The translations under genes and the position numbers were made by a program. Below the pieces are notes generated by a model. The model made no database searches and was not told the origin of the DNA. It saw only the letters and a list, made by a program, of their open reading frames with translations. This document shows, piece by piece, positions 1 through 8,067 of a stretch of DNA of 64,000 bases. Each line of letters begins with the position of its first letter. The stretch's first letter is position 1. Origin of the DNA: Halobacillus litoralis (GTDB lineage Bacteria; Bacillota; Bacilli; Bacillales; Halobacillaceae); contig NZ_JAIVKN010000001.1 of NCBI RefSeq assembly GCF_020524025.1, forward strand, positions 806,001 to 870,000, written 5' to 3'.

Positions 1-249
1 AACGCTATGAGTCAGGCGAAGATTTTCTCAGAAGCCACCGATGTTTCAGGAATTGTGTTGTCGAAGCTTGATGGTACCGCAAAAGGTGGGATAGTGTTAG
101 CGATTCGAAATGAGCTGGACATTCCGGTTAAGCTTGTGGGACTTGGTGAGAAAGTGACAGATCTTGAAACATTTGATGCCCATGCCTTTGTTTATGGATT
201 GTTTGCAGATATGATAGAAGACTATGAGGATGAAGAAAAACCGTCATAA
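1..249 (+). CDS. ftsY: Signal recognition particle receptor FtsY, C-terminal end (partial)
   Basis: The reading frame is open from base 1, so this is the last 82 codons of a gene that starts outside the window. The NG-domain GTPase shows its fourth motif as SKLDGTAKGG, followed by the closing GLGEKVTDLE segment typical of SRP GTPases. FtsY docks the Ffh-signal peptide-ribosome complex at the membrane. The ylxM and ffh genes follow directly, the standard Bacillaceae arrangement. Ffh has its own version of the same motif, so the family is clear. FtsY is preferred because Ffh is a separate complete gene downstream and this copy lacks a methionine-rich M domain. Confidence 0.95.
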   Translation, partial: NAMSQAKIFSEATDVSGIVLSKLDGTAKGGIVLAIRNELDIPVKLVGLGEKVTDLETFDAHAFVYGLFADMIEDYEDEEKPS

Positions 250-252
250 GTC

Positions 253-282
253 TTGACATAAGAGGACATGCTCCGTTAGTAT
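253..282 (+). promoter_or_regulatory. Candidate sigma-A promoter for ylxM-ffh
   Basis: A perfect TTGACA (253-258) is followed by an 18-base spacer and TAGTAT (277-282), a weak -10 with four of six consensus bases. It lies between ftsY and ylxM and could start ylxM-ffh transcription. Read-through from ftsY is equally possible. Confidence 0.4.
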
Positions 283-324
283 TTATGTGTAAAGGTATTT
301 CACTTAACAAGGAGTGCTTCAAGC

Positions 325-654
325 GTGCTTGAAAAAACAACACGGATCAATTATTTATTCGATTTCTATCAATCGTTGTTGACTCCTAAACAGAGGAATT
401 ATATGGAGTTATATTATCTCGAAGATTATTCTCTGGGTGAAATATCAGAAACCTTTGATGTATCGCGTCAAGCGGTTTACGATAACATTCGCCGAACAGA
501 GACGATGCTTGAAGAATATGAAAAAAAGCTTCATCTATATGGAAAATTCCAAAAGCGCCAGCAGGTGATCAATGAAATGGAAGCCTCCGTACAACATGGG
601 GAACTTCCTGAAAAGTTCCAAGACTGGTTAGATCAACTACAAGAATTAGAATAG
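325..654 (+). CDS. ylxM: UPF0122 family HTH protein YlxM
   Basis: This 109-residue protein is a small helix-turn-helix protein of the YlxM/UPF0122 family, encoded beside ffh in most Bacillota and often proposed to regulate the SRP genes. The N-terminal half reads like sigma region 4: [13 protein letters not shown], then [22 protein letters not shown]. The C-terminal part is charged and probably coiled. The start is GTG at 325, preceded by GGAG at 311-314 with suitable spacing. It ends 13 bases before ffh and is probably co-transcribed with it. Biochemical function is not established. Confidence 0.9.
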   Translation: MLEKTTRINYLFDFYQSLLTPKQRNYMELYYLEDYSLGEISETFDVSRQAVYDNIRRTETMLEEYEKKLHLYGKFQKRQQVINEMEASVQHGELPEKFQDWLDQLQELE

Positions 655-667
655 GGGGGTTCCTTCG

Positions 668-2008
668 ATGGCATTTGAAGGTTTATCCGACCGTTTGCAG
701 GAAACGATTAAAAAGATCAAAGGCAAAGGGAAGGTAACCGAACAAGACGTAAAAGAAATGACTCGGGAAGTCCGTCTAGCCCTCCTTGAGGCCGATGTTA
801 ACTTTAAAGTCGTCAAAGATTTTGTGAAGCGTGTACGTGAACGCGCCGTCGGTCAGGAGGTCATGGAGAGCCTGACTCCTGGACAGCAAGTCATTAAAGT
901 TGTAAAAGAAGAATTGACCGATTTGATGGGTGGAGACGAAAGCAAAATTGCTGTTGCCAAACGCCCTCCTACGGTTATTATGATGGTAGGTCTTCAGGGT
1001 GCGGGTAAAACGACCACTACTGGTAAGCTGGCCAATCTATTACGCAAAAGCTACAATAGAAATCCGCTTCTTGTTGCGGCAGACGTCTATCGACCAGCTG
1101 CCATTCAACAGCTGGAAACGTTAGGAAAGCAGCTGGGAATGCCTGTTCATGCAGAAGGTACAGAGGCAGATCCTGTGGATATTGCTAAAAACGCTGTCGC
1201 CAAAGCAAAAGAAGAACATCACGACTATGTATTAGTCGATACCGCCGGCCGTCTGCATATTGATGGTGATCTGATGGGTGAGCTGCAGCAGATCAAGGAA
1301 GCTGTAAACCCTGATGAAATTTTCCTTGTTGTGGATGCCATGACAGGTCAGGATGCTGTAAATGTAGCTGAAAGCTTTGATGAGCAGCTGGATGTCAGCG
1401 GTGTACTTCTGACGAAACTTGATGGAGACACACGCGGTGGTGCCGCACTTTCCATTAAAGCTGTGACAGGCAAGCCGATTAAATTTGCCGGTATGGGAGA
1501 AAAACTCGATCAGCTGGAAGTGTTCCACCCTGAGCGGATGGCTTCCCGTATTCTTGGCATGGGAGATATGCTGACCCTCATTGAGAAGGCACAGACGCAG
1601 GTCGACGAAAAGCAGGCCAAAGAGCTTGAATCGAAAATGCGTAATGCTTCCTTTACATTTGAGGACTTTCTTGAACAAATGGAACAGGTGAAAAATATGG
1701 GACCGCTGGATGAAATTTTAAACATGATTCCAGGTGCCAACAAAATGAAAGGTCTGCAGAATGTCTCTTTTGATGATAAGCAGATTGTACATGTTGAGGC
1801 GATCATTCAGTCTATGACGAAACATGAGCGCCAGGACCCATCTGTTATGAATGCAAGTCGTAAAAAGCGGATCGCCAAAGGTTCCGGGACTTCGGTTTCA
1901 GAAGTCAACAGACTGTTAAAACAGTTTGAAGAGATGAAGAAAATGATGAAACAAATGAGCAATACCAAGGGCAAAAAAGGTAAAGGAATGAAATTTCCTT
2001 TTATGTAA
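668..2008 (+). CDS. ffh: Signal recognition particle protein Ffh (SRP54)
   Basis: Ffh is the GTPase and signal-sequence-binding subunit of SRP. The 446 residues carry an N-terminal four-helix N domain (about 1-95). The G domain has the P-loop GLQGAGKTT at 108-116, DTAGR at 191-195 and TKLDGDTRGG at 249-258. The M domain is rich in methionine and ends in a Met/Lys-rich tail (MKKMMKQM, then GKGMKFPFM). A GGGGGGT ribosome site precedes ATG 668. It forms the targeting complex with scRNA and with FtsY, which is encoded just upstream. Length and motifs are normal. Confidence 0.98.
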   Translation: MAFEGLSDRLQETIKKIKGKGKVTEQDVKEMTREVRLALLEADVNFKVVKDFVKRVRERAVGQEVMESLTPGQQVIKVVKEELTDLMGGDESKIAVAKRPPTVIMMVGLQGAGKTTTTGKLANLLRKSYNRNPLLVAADVYRPAAIQQLETLGKQLGMPVHAEGTEADPVDIAKNAVAKAKEEHHDYVLVDTAGRLHIDGDLMGELQQIKEAVNPDEIFLVVDAMTGQDAVNVAESFDEQLDVSGVLLTKLDGDTRGGAALSIKAVTGKPIKFAGMGEKLDQLEVFHPERMASRILGMGDMLTLIEKAQTQVDEKQAKELESKMRNASFTFEDFLEQMEQVKNMGPLDEILNMIPGANKMKGLQNVSFDDKQIVHVEAIIQSMTKHERQDPSVMNASRKKRIAKGSGTSVSEVNRLLKQFEEMKKMMKQMSNTKGKKGKGMKFPFM

Positions 2009-2019
2009 TGGAAAAAACC

Positions 2020-2048
2020 TTTACACACCTTTGAAGTTCTGCTAAAAT
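2020..2048 (+). promoter_or_regulatory. Sigma-A type promoter for rpsP
   Basis: TTTACA (2020-2025), a 17-base spacer and TAAAAT (2043-2048) lie between ffh and rpsP. Transcription would begin near 2055, giving a leader of about 40 bases. Box quality and spacing are good. Confidence 0.65.
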
Positions 2049-2093
2049 CTAATTCTGTGTGAAACATTAAAGAAATTTTGGAGGTTGTTAAAA

Positions 2094-2363
2094 ATGGCAG
2101 TAAAAATTCGCCTAAAACGTATGGGATCTAAACGTAACCCATTTTACCGTGTAGTAGTTGCAGATTCTCGTTCTCCTCGTGATGGACGTATCATCGAGCA
2201 GATCGGAACATATAACCCAGTAGCTAACCCTGTAGAGGTTAAGCTTGACGCTGAAAAAGCGATCGACTGGATGTCCAATGGCGCGAAGCCAAGCGACACG
2301 GTTCGTAACCTATTCTCAAACGAAGGCATCATGAAGCAGTTCCACGAAAAGAAAAACCAATAA
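2094..2363 (+). CDS. rpsP: 30S ribosomal protein S16
   Basis: S16 is a primary-binding protein of the small subunit. The 89-residue product begins [19 protein letters not shown], the family signature, and contains the conserved [13 protein letters not shown] segment. ATG 2094 is chosen because GGAGG at 2080-2084 sits 9 bases upstream. An in-frame TTG at 2085 would overlap that site and add MLK. It is followed closely by khpA, as in B. subtilis. Confidence 0.98.
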   Translation: MAVKIRLKRMGSKRNPFYRVVVADSRSPRDGRIIEQIGTYNPVANPVEVKLDAEKAIDWMSNGAKPSDTVRNLFSNEGIMKQFHEKKNQ

Positions 2364-2381
2364 TAAAGTAGTGGTGATATC

Positions 2382-2609
2382 ATGAAAGCCTTAATCGAAA
2401 CGATCGTCACTCCGCTGGTCGATCATCCTGAAGACATCGTTGTAGACGAGAAAGAAGAGGATCACAAAGTGGTTTATCATCTGACCGTCCACCCGGACGA
2501 TGTCGGAAAGGTGATTGGAAAGAACGGGCGGATTGCGAAAGCGATTCGAACTGTCGTGTACGCGGCAGGCTCTGATTCTGAGAAAAGAATCTATTTGGAT
2601 ATCATGTAA
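2382..2609 (+). CDS. khpA: KH-domain RNA-binding protein KhpA (YlqC)
   Basis: This 75-residue single KH domain has the RNA-gripping GxxG loop in GKVIGKNGRIAKAIR. KhpA proteins pair with KhpB/Jag and influence cell envelope growth and sRNA-type regulation in Gram-positives (family knowledge). The gene starts 18 bases after rpsP and probably shares its transcript. A terminator follows immediately, so rpsP-khpA looks like a two-gene unit. Confidence 0.93.
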   Translation: MKALIETIVTPLVDHPEDIVVDEKEEDHKVVYHLTVHPDDVGKVIGKNGRIAKAIRTVVYAAGSDSEKRIYLDIM

Positions 2610-2612
2610 GAA

Positions 2613-2640
2613 GGGAGAGGGAGAACCTTTCCCTTTTTTA
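2613..2640 (+). terminator. Intrinsic terminator after khpA
   Basis: GGGAGAGG (2613-2620) pairs with CCTTTCCC (2626-2633) through one G-U pair, with a 5-base loop. Six T residues (2634-2639) follow. It separates rpsP-khpA from ylqD-rimM-trmD, although no clear new promoter was seen between them, so it may act as a partial attenuator. Confidence 0.75.
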
Positions 2641-2674
2641 CTATTGAATCTAATGTTAGAGAGGCGAACGCTAG

Positions 2675-3061
2675 ATGCAGATCATCAAAAAAGTACCTGT
2701 CAAACAAATATTGACGGAGAACAGTCGTTCACAAATAAAAGACCGATTGAACCGAAAAGAGCTTCAACTCGATGAGGAATGCAGGCAGCTTGCGTTTGAA
2801 CAAAAAAAGCTTCAACGGAAAGCAGGCGTTTCAAAACAGGAAGTTGAGCGTCGTTTCTCAAAAGAAATGAGCAGAAGAAAAGACCAGATGAAGTGGCTTG
2901 AATATCAGCGCAGTCAATTGGATATCCTGCCTGATGGAAGTGAACTTGAGACTGATGAAGTAGAAGCGCTGATTACAGTCGAAGAAGGCGATCAGTGGCA
3001 GGAAGTTTTCCAGGAAAGCCATATCGTAATAAAAGATGGCAAAGTCATACGAGCGAGGTAA
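2675..3061 (+). CDS. ylqD: YlqD family protein
   Basis: This 128-residue protein occupies the ylqD position between khpA and rimM. It is very rich in Lys, Glu, Gln and Arg, with a predicted long helix or coiled coil over about residues 15-85 and a short beta-like C-terminus (VEEGDQWQE, then IVIKDGKVIRAR). No catalytic motif is visible and the function is unknown. ATG 2675 follows AGAGAGG about 10 bases upstream. Its stop lies 9 bases before rimM, suggesting coupled expression. Confidence 0.8.
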   Translation: MQIIKKVPVKQILTENSRSQIKDRLNRKELQLDEECRQLAFEQKKLQRKAGVSKQEVERRFSKEMSRRKDQMKWLEYQRSQLDILPDGSELETDEVEALITVEEGDQWQEVFQESHIVIKDGKVIRAR

Positions 3062-3069
3062 TAGTATTC

Positions 3070-3582
3070 ATGGATAAGATGTACAATGTCGGAAAAATAA
3101 TTAATACACATGGCATTAAAGGGGAAGTGAAAGTTCACCGGATTACGGATTTTGAAGAACGTTTTGCCCCGGGCCAGCTTTTGTATTGGGTAAGTGATAA
3201 ACAGGAATCGAAACCTTTAGTAGTCCGTAGTCACAGAATCCACAAAGGTTTTGATTTGGTCAGCTTTGAAGACTATCCTTCAATTAATGATGTAGAGCCT
3301 TTGAAGAATGGGAAGCTGATGGTTACAGAAGATGAACAGGTGGAGCTTGAGGATCATGAGTTTTATTTTCGCGAAATCATTGGGTGTAAGGTTTACCTTG
3401 AATCCGGAGAAGAACTGGGAGAAGTAAAAGAGATTCTGACTCCAGGAGCGAACGACGTATGGGTTGTCAAGCGTCCTCAACAGGCTGATCTATTAATTCC
3501 TTATATTGAACCCGTAGTGAAAAAGGTAGATCCAGCTCAAGAGACCATCATCATTGATCCAATAGAGGGGCTGCTGGACTAA
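3070..3582 (+). CDS. rimM: 16S rRNA processing / ribosome maturation factor RimM
   Basis: RimM binds S19 and helps assemble the 30S head. The 170-residue protein has the N-terminal beta-barrel domain starting [19 protein letters not shown]. The C-terminal PRC-barrel carries the conserved [11 protein letters not shown] and LIPYIEPVV segments. ATG 3070 is chosen because GAGGTAAT lies about 10 bases upstream. The frame is open further upstream into ylqD, but that extension has no family similarity. The stop overlaps the trmD start (TAATG). Confidence 0.96.
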   Translation: MDKMYNVGKIINTHGIKGEVKVHRITDFEERFAPGQLLYWVSDKQESKPLVVRSHRIHKGFDLVSFEDYPSINDVEPLKNGKLMVTEDEQVELEDHEFYFREIIGCKVYLESGEELGEVKEILTPGANDVWVVKRPQQADLLIPYIEPVVKKVDPAQETIIIDPIEGLLD

Positions 3583-4313
3583 TGCATATTGATATTCTGA
3601 CACTGTTTCCTGAAATGTTTGATGGTGTACTACAAAATTCCATTATGAAACGTGCTCAAGAACAGAACGCTTTTTCCTATCGATACGTAAATTTCCGCGA
3701 CTATACAACGAATAAACATAACAAGGTCGATGATTACCCATATGGAGGCGGCGCAGGGCTTGTCCTATCTCCTCAGCCGATATTCGATAGTATCCAGACG
3801 ATACAGGATAAGGCAGAGAAACCACCGCGCGTTGTCCTCTTGTGTCCACAGGGAGAGCCTCATTCCCAGCAAAAAGCAGAGGAGCTGGCGAAAGAGGATC
3901 ACCTCGTCTTTATATGCGGGCACTACGAGGGATACGACGAACGTATTCGTCAGGAGCTTGTAACCGATGAAATTTCTCTTGGGGATTATGTTTTAACAGG
4001 CGGCGAGCTTGGAGCTATGGTCGTTATTGATTCCGTAGTGCGTCTATTGCCCGGCGTTCTTGGCAATGAGCAGTCAGCTCCAATGGATTCATTCTCTAAT
4101 GGGCTGTTAGAACATCCTCATTATACGAGACCTGCTGACTTCAGAGGCAGAAAAGTGCCTGACGTTTTATTGTCAGGTAATCATGCCAAAATTGATGAGT
4201 GGAGACACTTTCAATCACTGAAGAGGACGTTTGAAAGAAGACCGGAGCTCTTAGAAGACAGAGAATTGTCAGACAAAGAAAAATCCTGGCTTGAAGAGTG
4301 GAAAAATAGCTAG
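3582..4313 (+). CDS. trmD: tRNA (guanine-37-N1)-methyltransferase TrmD
   Basis: TrmD methylates G37 of tRNAs reading CNN codons and prevents +1 frameshifting. The 243 residues show the SPOUT trefoil-knot signatures: [13 protein letters not shown] near the start, [10 protein letters not shown], and [15 protein letters not shown] in the SAM-binding knot. Its start codon overlaps the rimM stop, so the two are translationally coupled. The rimM-trmD-rplS order is the common bacterial arrangement. Confidence 0.97.
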   Translation: MHIDILTLFPEMFDGVLQNSIMKRAQEQNAFSYRYVNFRDYTTNKHNKVDDYPYGGGAGLVLSPQPIFDSIQTIQDKAEKPPRVVLLCPQGEPHSQQKAEELAKEDHLVFICGHYEGYDERIRQELVTDEISLGDYVLTGGELGAMVVIDSVVRLLPGVLGNEQSAPMDSFSNGLLEHPHYTRPADFRGRKVPDVLLSGNHAKIDEWRHFQSLKRTFERRPELLEDRELSDKEKSWLEEWKNS

Positions 4314-4319
4314 TACCGG

Positions 4320-4348
4320 TTGATGTTTGAGTGCCAATATGGTATATT
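4320..4348 (+). promoter_or_regulatory. Extended -10 sigma-A promoter for rplS
   Basis: TTGATG (4320-4325), a 17-base spacer and TATATT (4343-4348) form a good sigma-A promoter. TGG directly precedes the -10, giving an extended -10. Transcription would start near 4355-4356. The 11-mer TATGGTATATT is repeated exactly at the rpsB and rimP promoters. Confidence 0.7.
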
Positions 4349-4355
4349 AAATCTT

Positions 4356-4440
4356 GTGCTTAAACGATCGGTTTAAGTGGAAAACGATGTTCCGCTGCCT
4401 CTTAGAAGCCAAGAGCATTAGTTAAAAAGGAGTGAAGATC
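4356..4440 (+). promoter_or_regulatory. rplS 5' leader, candidate L19 autoregulatory RNA
   Basis: The untranslated leader can fold into CTTAAAC/GTTTAAG (4359-4365 with 4371-4377) and CTCTT/AAGAG (4399-4403 with 4411-4415, loop AGAAGCC). L19 leaders are a known Bacillota ribosomal-protein leader class. Membership is inferred from position and hairpins; I could not compare it with a covariance model. Confidence 0.5.
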
Positions 4441-4785
4441 ATGCAACAATTGATTCATGACATTACAAAAGAACAGCTTCGTACAGATCACCCTGATTTC
4501 CGTCCTGGTGACACTGTTAAAGTACACGTGAAGGTTGTCGAAGGCACCCGTGAGCGTATTCAGGTATTCGAAGGTGTTGTCATTAAGCGTCAGAACGGCG
4601 GAATCAGTGAAACATTTACTGTTCGTAAGATTTCTTACGGCACAGGTGTTGAGCGTACATTCCCTGTTCACTCACCGCGTATCGCTAAAATTGAGCGTTC
4701 CCGTCGTGGTAAAGTACGTCGCGCGAAACTTTACTACCTACGTAACCTACGTGGTAAAGCTGCACGTATTAAAGAAATTATCTAA
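4441..4785 (+). CDS. rplS: 50S ribosomal protein L19
   Basis: L19 lies at the 30S-50S interface. The 114-residue product has the family segments [29 protein letters not shown] and [12 protein letters not shown], and the basic C-terminus [23 protein letters not shown] 4441 follows AAAAAGGAG at good spacing. A GTG at 4432 would overlap the ribosome site. It has its own promoter, leader and terminator, so it is probably expressed largely as a single gene. Confidence 0.98.
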   Translation: MQQLIHDITKEQLRTDHPDFRPGDTVKVHVKVVEGTRERIQVFEGVVIKRQNGGISETFTVRKISYGTGVERTFPVHSPRIAKIERSRRGKVRRAKLYYLRNLRGKAARIKEII

Positions 4786-4793
4786 TTTAAGTC

Positions 4794-4826
4794 AAAAGGA
4801 GCTTGCTTATGTCAAGCTCCTTTTTT
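4794..4826 (+). terminator. Intrinsic terminator after rplS
   Basis: AGGAGCTTG pairs with CAAGCTCCT around a 7-base loop (4806-4812), followed by a T run to 4826. The 5' A-tract can extend the stem against the T-tract. Confidence 0.9.
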
Positions 4827-4920
4827 CTACTCATGATATAGTTTTTCAGGCAGATAAGGCATCTCTGGGTCAGTGGTAGAACCAAGAAGGTTAACTCCTT
4901 AAAGCAAGGAAGTGGGGAAC

Positions 4921-5469
4921 ATGAAACAACAGTGGATCGACTGGATTAAGGCATTTGCCATCGCTGCTGTTCTGGCGATTATTGTAAGAGTCTTTCTATT
5001 TGCTCCTGTCGTGGTTGAAGGACCATCGATGCTGACGACACTTCACAGTGGTGATCACTTAATAGTAAGTAAGCTTCATTATTCATTAGGATCCCCTGAT
5101 CGGTTTGATGTTGTCGTATTTCATGCAACAGAACGTAAAGACTACATAAAAAGAATCATTGGTCTCCCAGGAGATCATATTGCTTATGAAAATGATCAAC
5201 TTTATGTGAATGGTAAACAAGTAGATGAACCATTCTTAGAAGGACGCAAAAACCAGCTGCCCGAAGATGAAATATTAACGGAAGGGTTCACAATAGAGGA
5301 CCTGCCGGGAGGATATGAGGTTGTTCCAGAAGGACAAGTCTTAGTTCTAGGGGATAACCGTAACAACTCGACAGACAGCCGGATGCTCGGTATGATTTCA
5401 GAAGATCAAATGGTAGGAAAGGCGGTCCTTGCCTATTGGCCGCTCGATCGTATTCGTTTGGTTAATTAG
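4921..5469 (+). CDS. sipS: Type I signal peptidase
   Basis: This membrane-bound enzyme removes signal peptides from exported preproteins. The 182 residues begin with a single N-terminal membrane segment (about 9-31). The catalytic Ser36 follows in GPSMLTT. The general base Lys77 is in DYIKRIIGLPGD, and box E is LGDNRNNSTDSRM. ATG 4921 is preferred with AGTGGGG at 4910-4917; a GTG at 4912 is possible. The location between rplS and rbgA is shared by other Bacillaceae. The symbol is by family; several paralogues are usual in this group. Confidence 0.93.
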   Translation: MKQQWIDWIKAFAIAAVLAIIVRVFLFAPVVVEGPSMLTTLHSGDHLIVSKLHYSLGSPDRFDVVVFHATERKDYIKRIIGLPGDHIAYENDQLYVNGKQVDEPFLEGRKNQLPEDEILTEGFTIEDLPGGYEVVPEGQVLVLGDNRNNSTDSRMLGMISEDQMVGKAVLAYWPLDRIRLVN

Positions 5470-5479
5470 GAGGATTTGC

Positions 5480-6322
5480 ATGACCATTCAATGGTTTCCA
5501 GGCCACATGGCCAAAGCTAGAAGGGAAGTCTCTGAGAAGCTGAAGCTTGTGGACTTTGTCATCGAACTTGTCGATGCCAGAGCTCCATTATCTTCTCAGA
5601 ACCCTATGCTGCATGATATTTTACAAGAAAAGCCTAAAATGATCGTTCTTATGAAAAAAGATCTTGCTGATCCGGACGTAACTCAGCAATGGATCGATCA
5701 TTTTCACTCTAAAGGGATTGTTTCGGTAGCGATTGAAGCGAACGAAAAACAGGATGTCCAAAAAGTGATCCAAAAAGCGAAACAGCTGGGGAAAGAAAAG
5801 ATCGATAAACTAGTGGCCAAGGGGATTCGACCAAGAGCCTCAAGAGCTATGATCTTAGGTATTCCTAATGTTGGTAAGTCTACACTGATAAATCGATTAG
5901 CCAATAAGAAAGCGGCAAAAACAGGGGACAAACCAGGCGTGACCACTAAACAGCAATGGATTAAAGTGAAGAAAGAATTTGAGCTTCTGGATACACCCGG
6001 CATTCTATGGCCGAAGTTTGAGGAAGAAGAGATTGGCTACCGCCTTGCTTCCATTGGTACAATCAAGGATCAAATTTTACCGAAGGAAGATGTAGCCGCT
6101 TATGTCTTAGAGTACCTGTATGCCAATTATCCAGACTTTTTAGAAGCGAGATTTGAGTTGTCACAGGTTGACGACATGATGGAGGCTTTTGAACATATTG
6201 GTAAAAAGCGCGGGTGTCTTGAAAGTGGCGGGCACGTCAACTTTGAAAAAGTTTCTGATATCATTTTACAGGACTTACGGACAGGCAAACTAGGCTTGAT
6301 CAGCTTAGAGTCACCAGAATAG
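5480..6322 (+). CDS. rbgA: Ribosome biogenesis GTPase RbgA (YlqF)
   Basis: RbgA is required for late assembly of the 50S subunit. The 280 residues show the circularly permuted GTPase order. The start is TIQWFPGHMAKARRE, the G4-type motif MKKDLAD comes first, then the P-loop GIPNVGKSTLIN and the G3 motif DTPGILWP. A C-terminal helical domain follows (about 170-280). ATG 5480 has AGGAGG just upstream and lies 10 bases after sipS. A strong terminator begins one base after the stop codon. Confidence 0.96.
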   Translation: MTIQWFPGHMAKARREVSEKLKLVDFVIELVDARAPLSSQNPMLHDILQEKPKMIVLMKKDLADPDVTQQWIDHFHSKGIVSVAIEANEKQDVQKVIQKAKQLGKEKIDKLVAKGIRPRASRAMILGIPNVGKSTLINRLANKKAAKTGDKPGVTTKQQWIKVKKEFELLDTPGILWPKFEEEEIGYRLASIGTIKDQILPKEDVAAYVLEYLYANYPDFLEARFELSQVDDMMEAFEHIGKKRGCLESGGHVNFEKVSDIILQDLRTGKLGLISLESPE

Positions 6323-6367
6323 ATAGAAAAAGCGCAAAGTGGCGGGCTCACCTTGCGCTTTTTCTAT
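6323..6367 (+). terminator. Strong (possibly bidirectional) terminator after rbgA
   Basis: A perfect 15-base stem (6323-6337 with 6353-6367) has an AAAAA tract on the left arm and a TTTTT tract on the right. It begins immediately after the rbgA stop codon. Confidence 0.92.
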
Positions 6368-6431
6368 GACAAAATTGATGTCTTTTAAGCAATTATAGAC
6401 ATCTGTTATAGGGAATGGAGTGTAGAAAACA

Positions 6432-7196
6432 GTGGCTAAGCAGACGATTAAACAAATCAAAGATAAAATCAATCAAGGTGAATGCACCGAAGAAGAACTT
6501 GAAACCTTTCGCCAGGATGAAAGGAAAGGTGTTCAAAAGGTCTTAGAGCAATATGATATAAACCAGCAGAAAAAAGTCGAGATGCAGAACCATTATGAAT
6601 CCATGCTGGCTTTTGAGAAGGAACACTACGCAGATGGCCGTACGCTTATTGCTGGAATTGATGAGGCCGGACGAGGACCTCTGGCAGGCCCGGTGGTTGC
6701 AGGAGCGGTCATTATGCCAAAGGGTTACTATTTAGAAGGTTTAAATGATTCAAAGAAGCTGTCCTTAAAAAAACGCGAAGAATTCTTTGAAGAAATTAAA
6801 GAGGTGGCCGACTGGGGCGTTGGTATTGTGACCAATGAAGAAATTGACCGTTTTAATATTTATCAGGCAACAAAACTTGCTATGAAACGGGCCGTCAACC
6901 AACTTTCCCATTCTCCGGAGCATCTGCTGGTAGATGCAATGGATCTCGAAGACATCCCATGTACCCAAACCAGTCTTGTCAAAGGAGATCAGAGGAGTGT
7001 TTCCATCGCAGCTGCGAGTGTGATGGCAAAAGTAACGAGAGATCGAATGATGGCAGAATTAGATGACCGCTACCCTGTGTATCAATTTCGTTCCAATCAA
7101 GGGTACGGCACCAAAGACCATTTAGAAGCTCTAAGCACCCATGGAGCGTCCCCTGTACATCGTCTAACGTTTGCTCCCGTTAAGAATGTGTTGTAA
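6432..7196 (+). CDS. rnhB: Ribonuclease HII
   Basis: RNase HII cuts RNA in RNA-DNA hybrids and removes misincorporated ribonucleotides. The 254 residues have an N-terminal substrate-binding extension (about 1-70). The catalytic core follows: GIDEAGRGPLAGP (Asp77, Glu78), NDSKKLS, LLVDAMD (Asp168) and KGDQRSVSIAAASVMAKVTRD. The start is GTG 6432 preceded by GGAATGGAGTG. It is monocistronic by position, after the rbgA terminator. Confidence 0.96.
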   Translation: MAKQTIKQIKDKINQGECTEEELETFRQDERKGVQKVLEQYDINQQKKVEMQNHYESMLAFEKEHYADGRTLIAGIDEAGRGPLAGPVVAGAVIMPKGYYLEGLNDSKKLSLKKREEFFEEIKEVADWGVGIVTNEEIDRFNIYQATKLAMKRAVNQLSHSPEHLLVDAMDLEDIPCTQTSLVKGDQRSVSIAAASVMAKVTRDRMMAELDDRYPVYQFRSNQGYGTKDHLEALSTHGASPVHRLTFAPVKNVL

Positions 7197-7288
7197 TAAA
7201 GGCGGAATCTACTAAAGTTTCATACTAAAGTAGGACTACACCCTAAAAACGAATATGAACAGCCAAAACCCTTAGAAAGGTGATATTT

Positions 7289-7603
7289 TTGACAATAATT
7301 GGAGACGTTCTCATTTCTCTATTCTTCTTAATTGGCGGTCTCCTATTCCTTTATTTCATTCTAGCTAAATATACAGAAGAAGCCCATCAGAAAGAAGTGA
7401 AGAAAAACAACTGGATGAAGAAAGATAAGACGAACTATGAAAATCCCCTCTTTTTCAAGTTGATGAGCCATTCATATATGCTTACAAAAAGCATTCTTAT
7501 CATATGTGCAGGCATATTCACTTTAGTTGGAATTTTTCTTTTGTTTCTAAAACTATATAAACAGTTTATTTATGACTCCCATCTTAGGGAGTTCTTTTTT
7601 TAA
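7289..7603 (+). CDS. Hypothetical small membrane protein
   Basis: I do not recognise this 104-residue protein. Two hydrophobic segments are visible, at about residues 2-25 and 63-88, separated by a Lys-rich loop (EVKKNNWMKKDK), so both termini may lie on the same side of the membrane. TTG 7289 is chosen because AGAAAGGTGAT (7275-7284) is well placed; a GTG at 7280 would sit inside that site. The last codons and the TAA stop lie inside the intrinsic terminator. That suggests a natural tail overlap or a lost earlier stop. In B. subtilis other genes occupy the rnhB-sucC interval. Confidence 0.55.
   Translation: MTIIGDVLISLFFLIGGLLFLYFILAKYTEEAHQKEVKKNNWMKKDKTNYENPLFFKLMSHSYMLTKSILIICAGIFTLVGIFLLFLKLYKQFIYDSHLREFFF
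7575..7601 (+). terminator. Intrinsic terminator overlapping the end of the small membrane gene
   Basis: ACTCCC (7575-7580) pairs with GGGAGT (7587-7592) around a 6-base loop, followed by TTCTTTTTTT. The hypothetical gene's stop codon starts on the last T of the tract. Confidence 0.75.
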
Positions 7604-7775
7604 CTATGTTAAAGTAGCAGGATGAATTAAAAGACTCATGGTAAATTAAAAATCAACAAGAGATTTTAATGATTATAAGCTAAAGGATGGAGATATTACC
7701 ATTAACATAACAGATTCCTAATGACTATTAAGAATTTACTGTAGATATTATCCACATGAAGAACGGAAGTGATTA

Positions 7776-7895
7776 TTGGAAGAAAAGGTAAATTTGAGAG
7801 GTTACATGGAGACAAATGAAGAGGGATGAGTTGTTGGAAATCATTATGATAACGCAGAAGAACTTTACGACGCACGTGAACTTAAAGATCGTTGA
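7776..7895 (+). pseudogene. Possible decayed reading-frame remnant
   Basis: One frame reads like ordinary soluble protein: EEKVNLRGYMETNEEG, an in-frame TGA at 7827, then VVGNHYDNAEELYDARELKDR and a stop at 7893. A neighbouring frame just upstream reads MKNGSDYWKK from ATG 7756, and another around 7670-7720 reads DYKLKDGDITINITDS before a stop. Sensible peptides in shifting frames suggest a small inactivated gene. I cannot name the parent family, and chance is not excluded. Confidence 0.3.
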
Positions 7896-8037
7896 ATTAT
7901 TTCTCACTGACGGTAAAAACAAGGACGAAAGCAGGAAAAAACAAGAAAAAAAAGTCATTTATCCTTAAAATCTATTAGTTTACATAATAATATACCTGTG
8001 AATCTATTGAATTTTTCGACAGATATCTAGCTTTTTA

Positions 8038-8067
8038 TGGACAATTGATAGCGTTTTTTTATACAAT
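8038..8067 (+). promoter_or_regulatory. Candidate sigma-A promoter for sucCD
   Basis: TGGACA (8038-8043) and TACAAT (8062-8067) are separated by 18 bases; each matches five of six consensus positions. The start would fall near 8074, about 28 bases before the sucC ATG. Confidence 0.6.

Noticed and set aside
8015-8021. Single Spo0A-box match (TTCGACA) upstream of sucC
   Set aside because: A lone 7-base match is expected several times in 64 kb, and it is not clustered or clearly placed relative to the promoter.
8046-8061. CcpA cre-like sequence near the sucC promoter
   Set aside because: Several conserved cre positions, including the 3' C, do not match.
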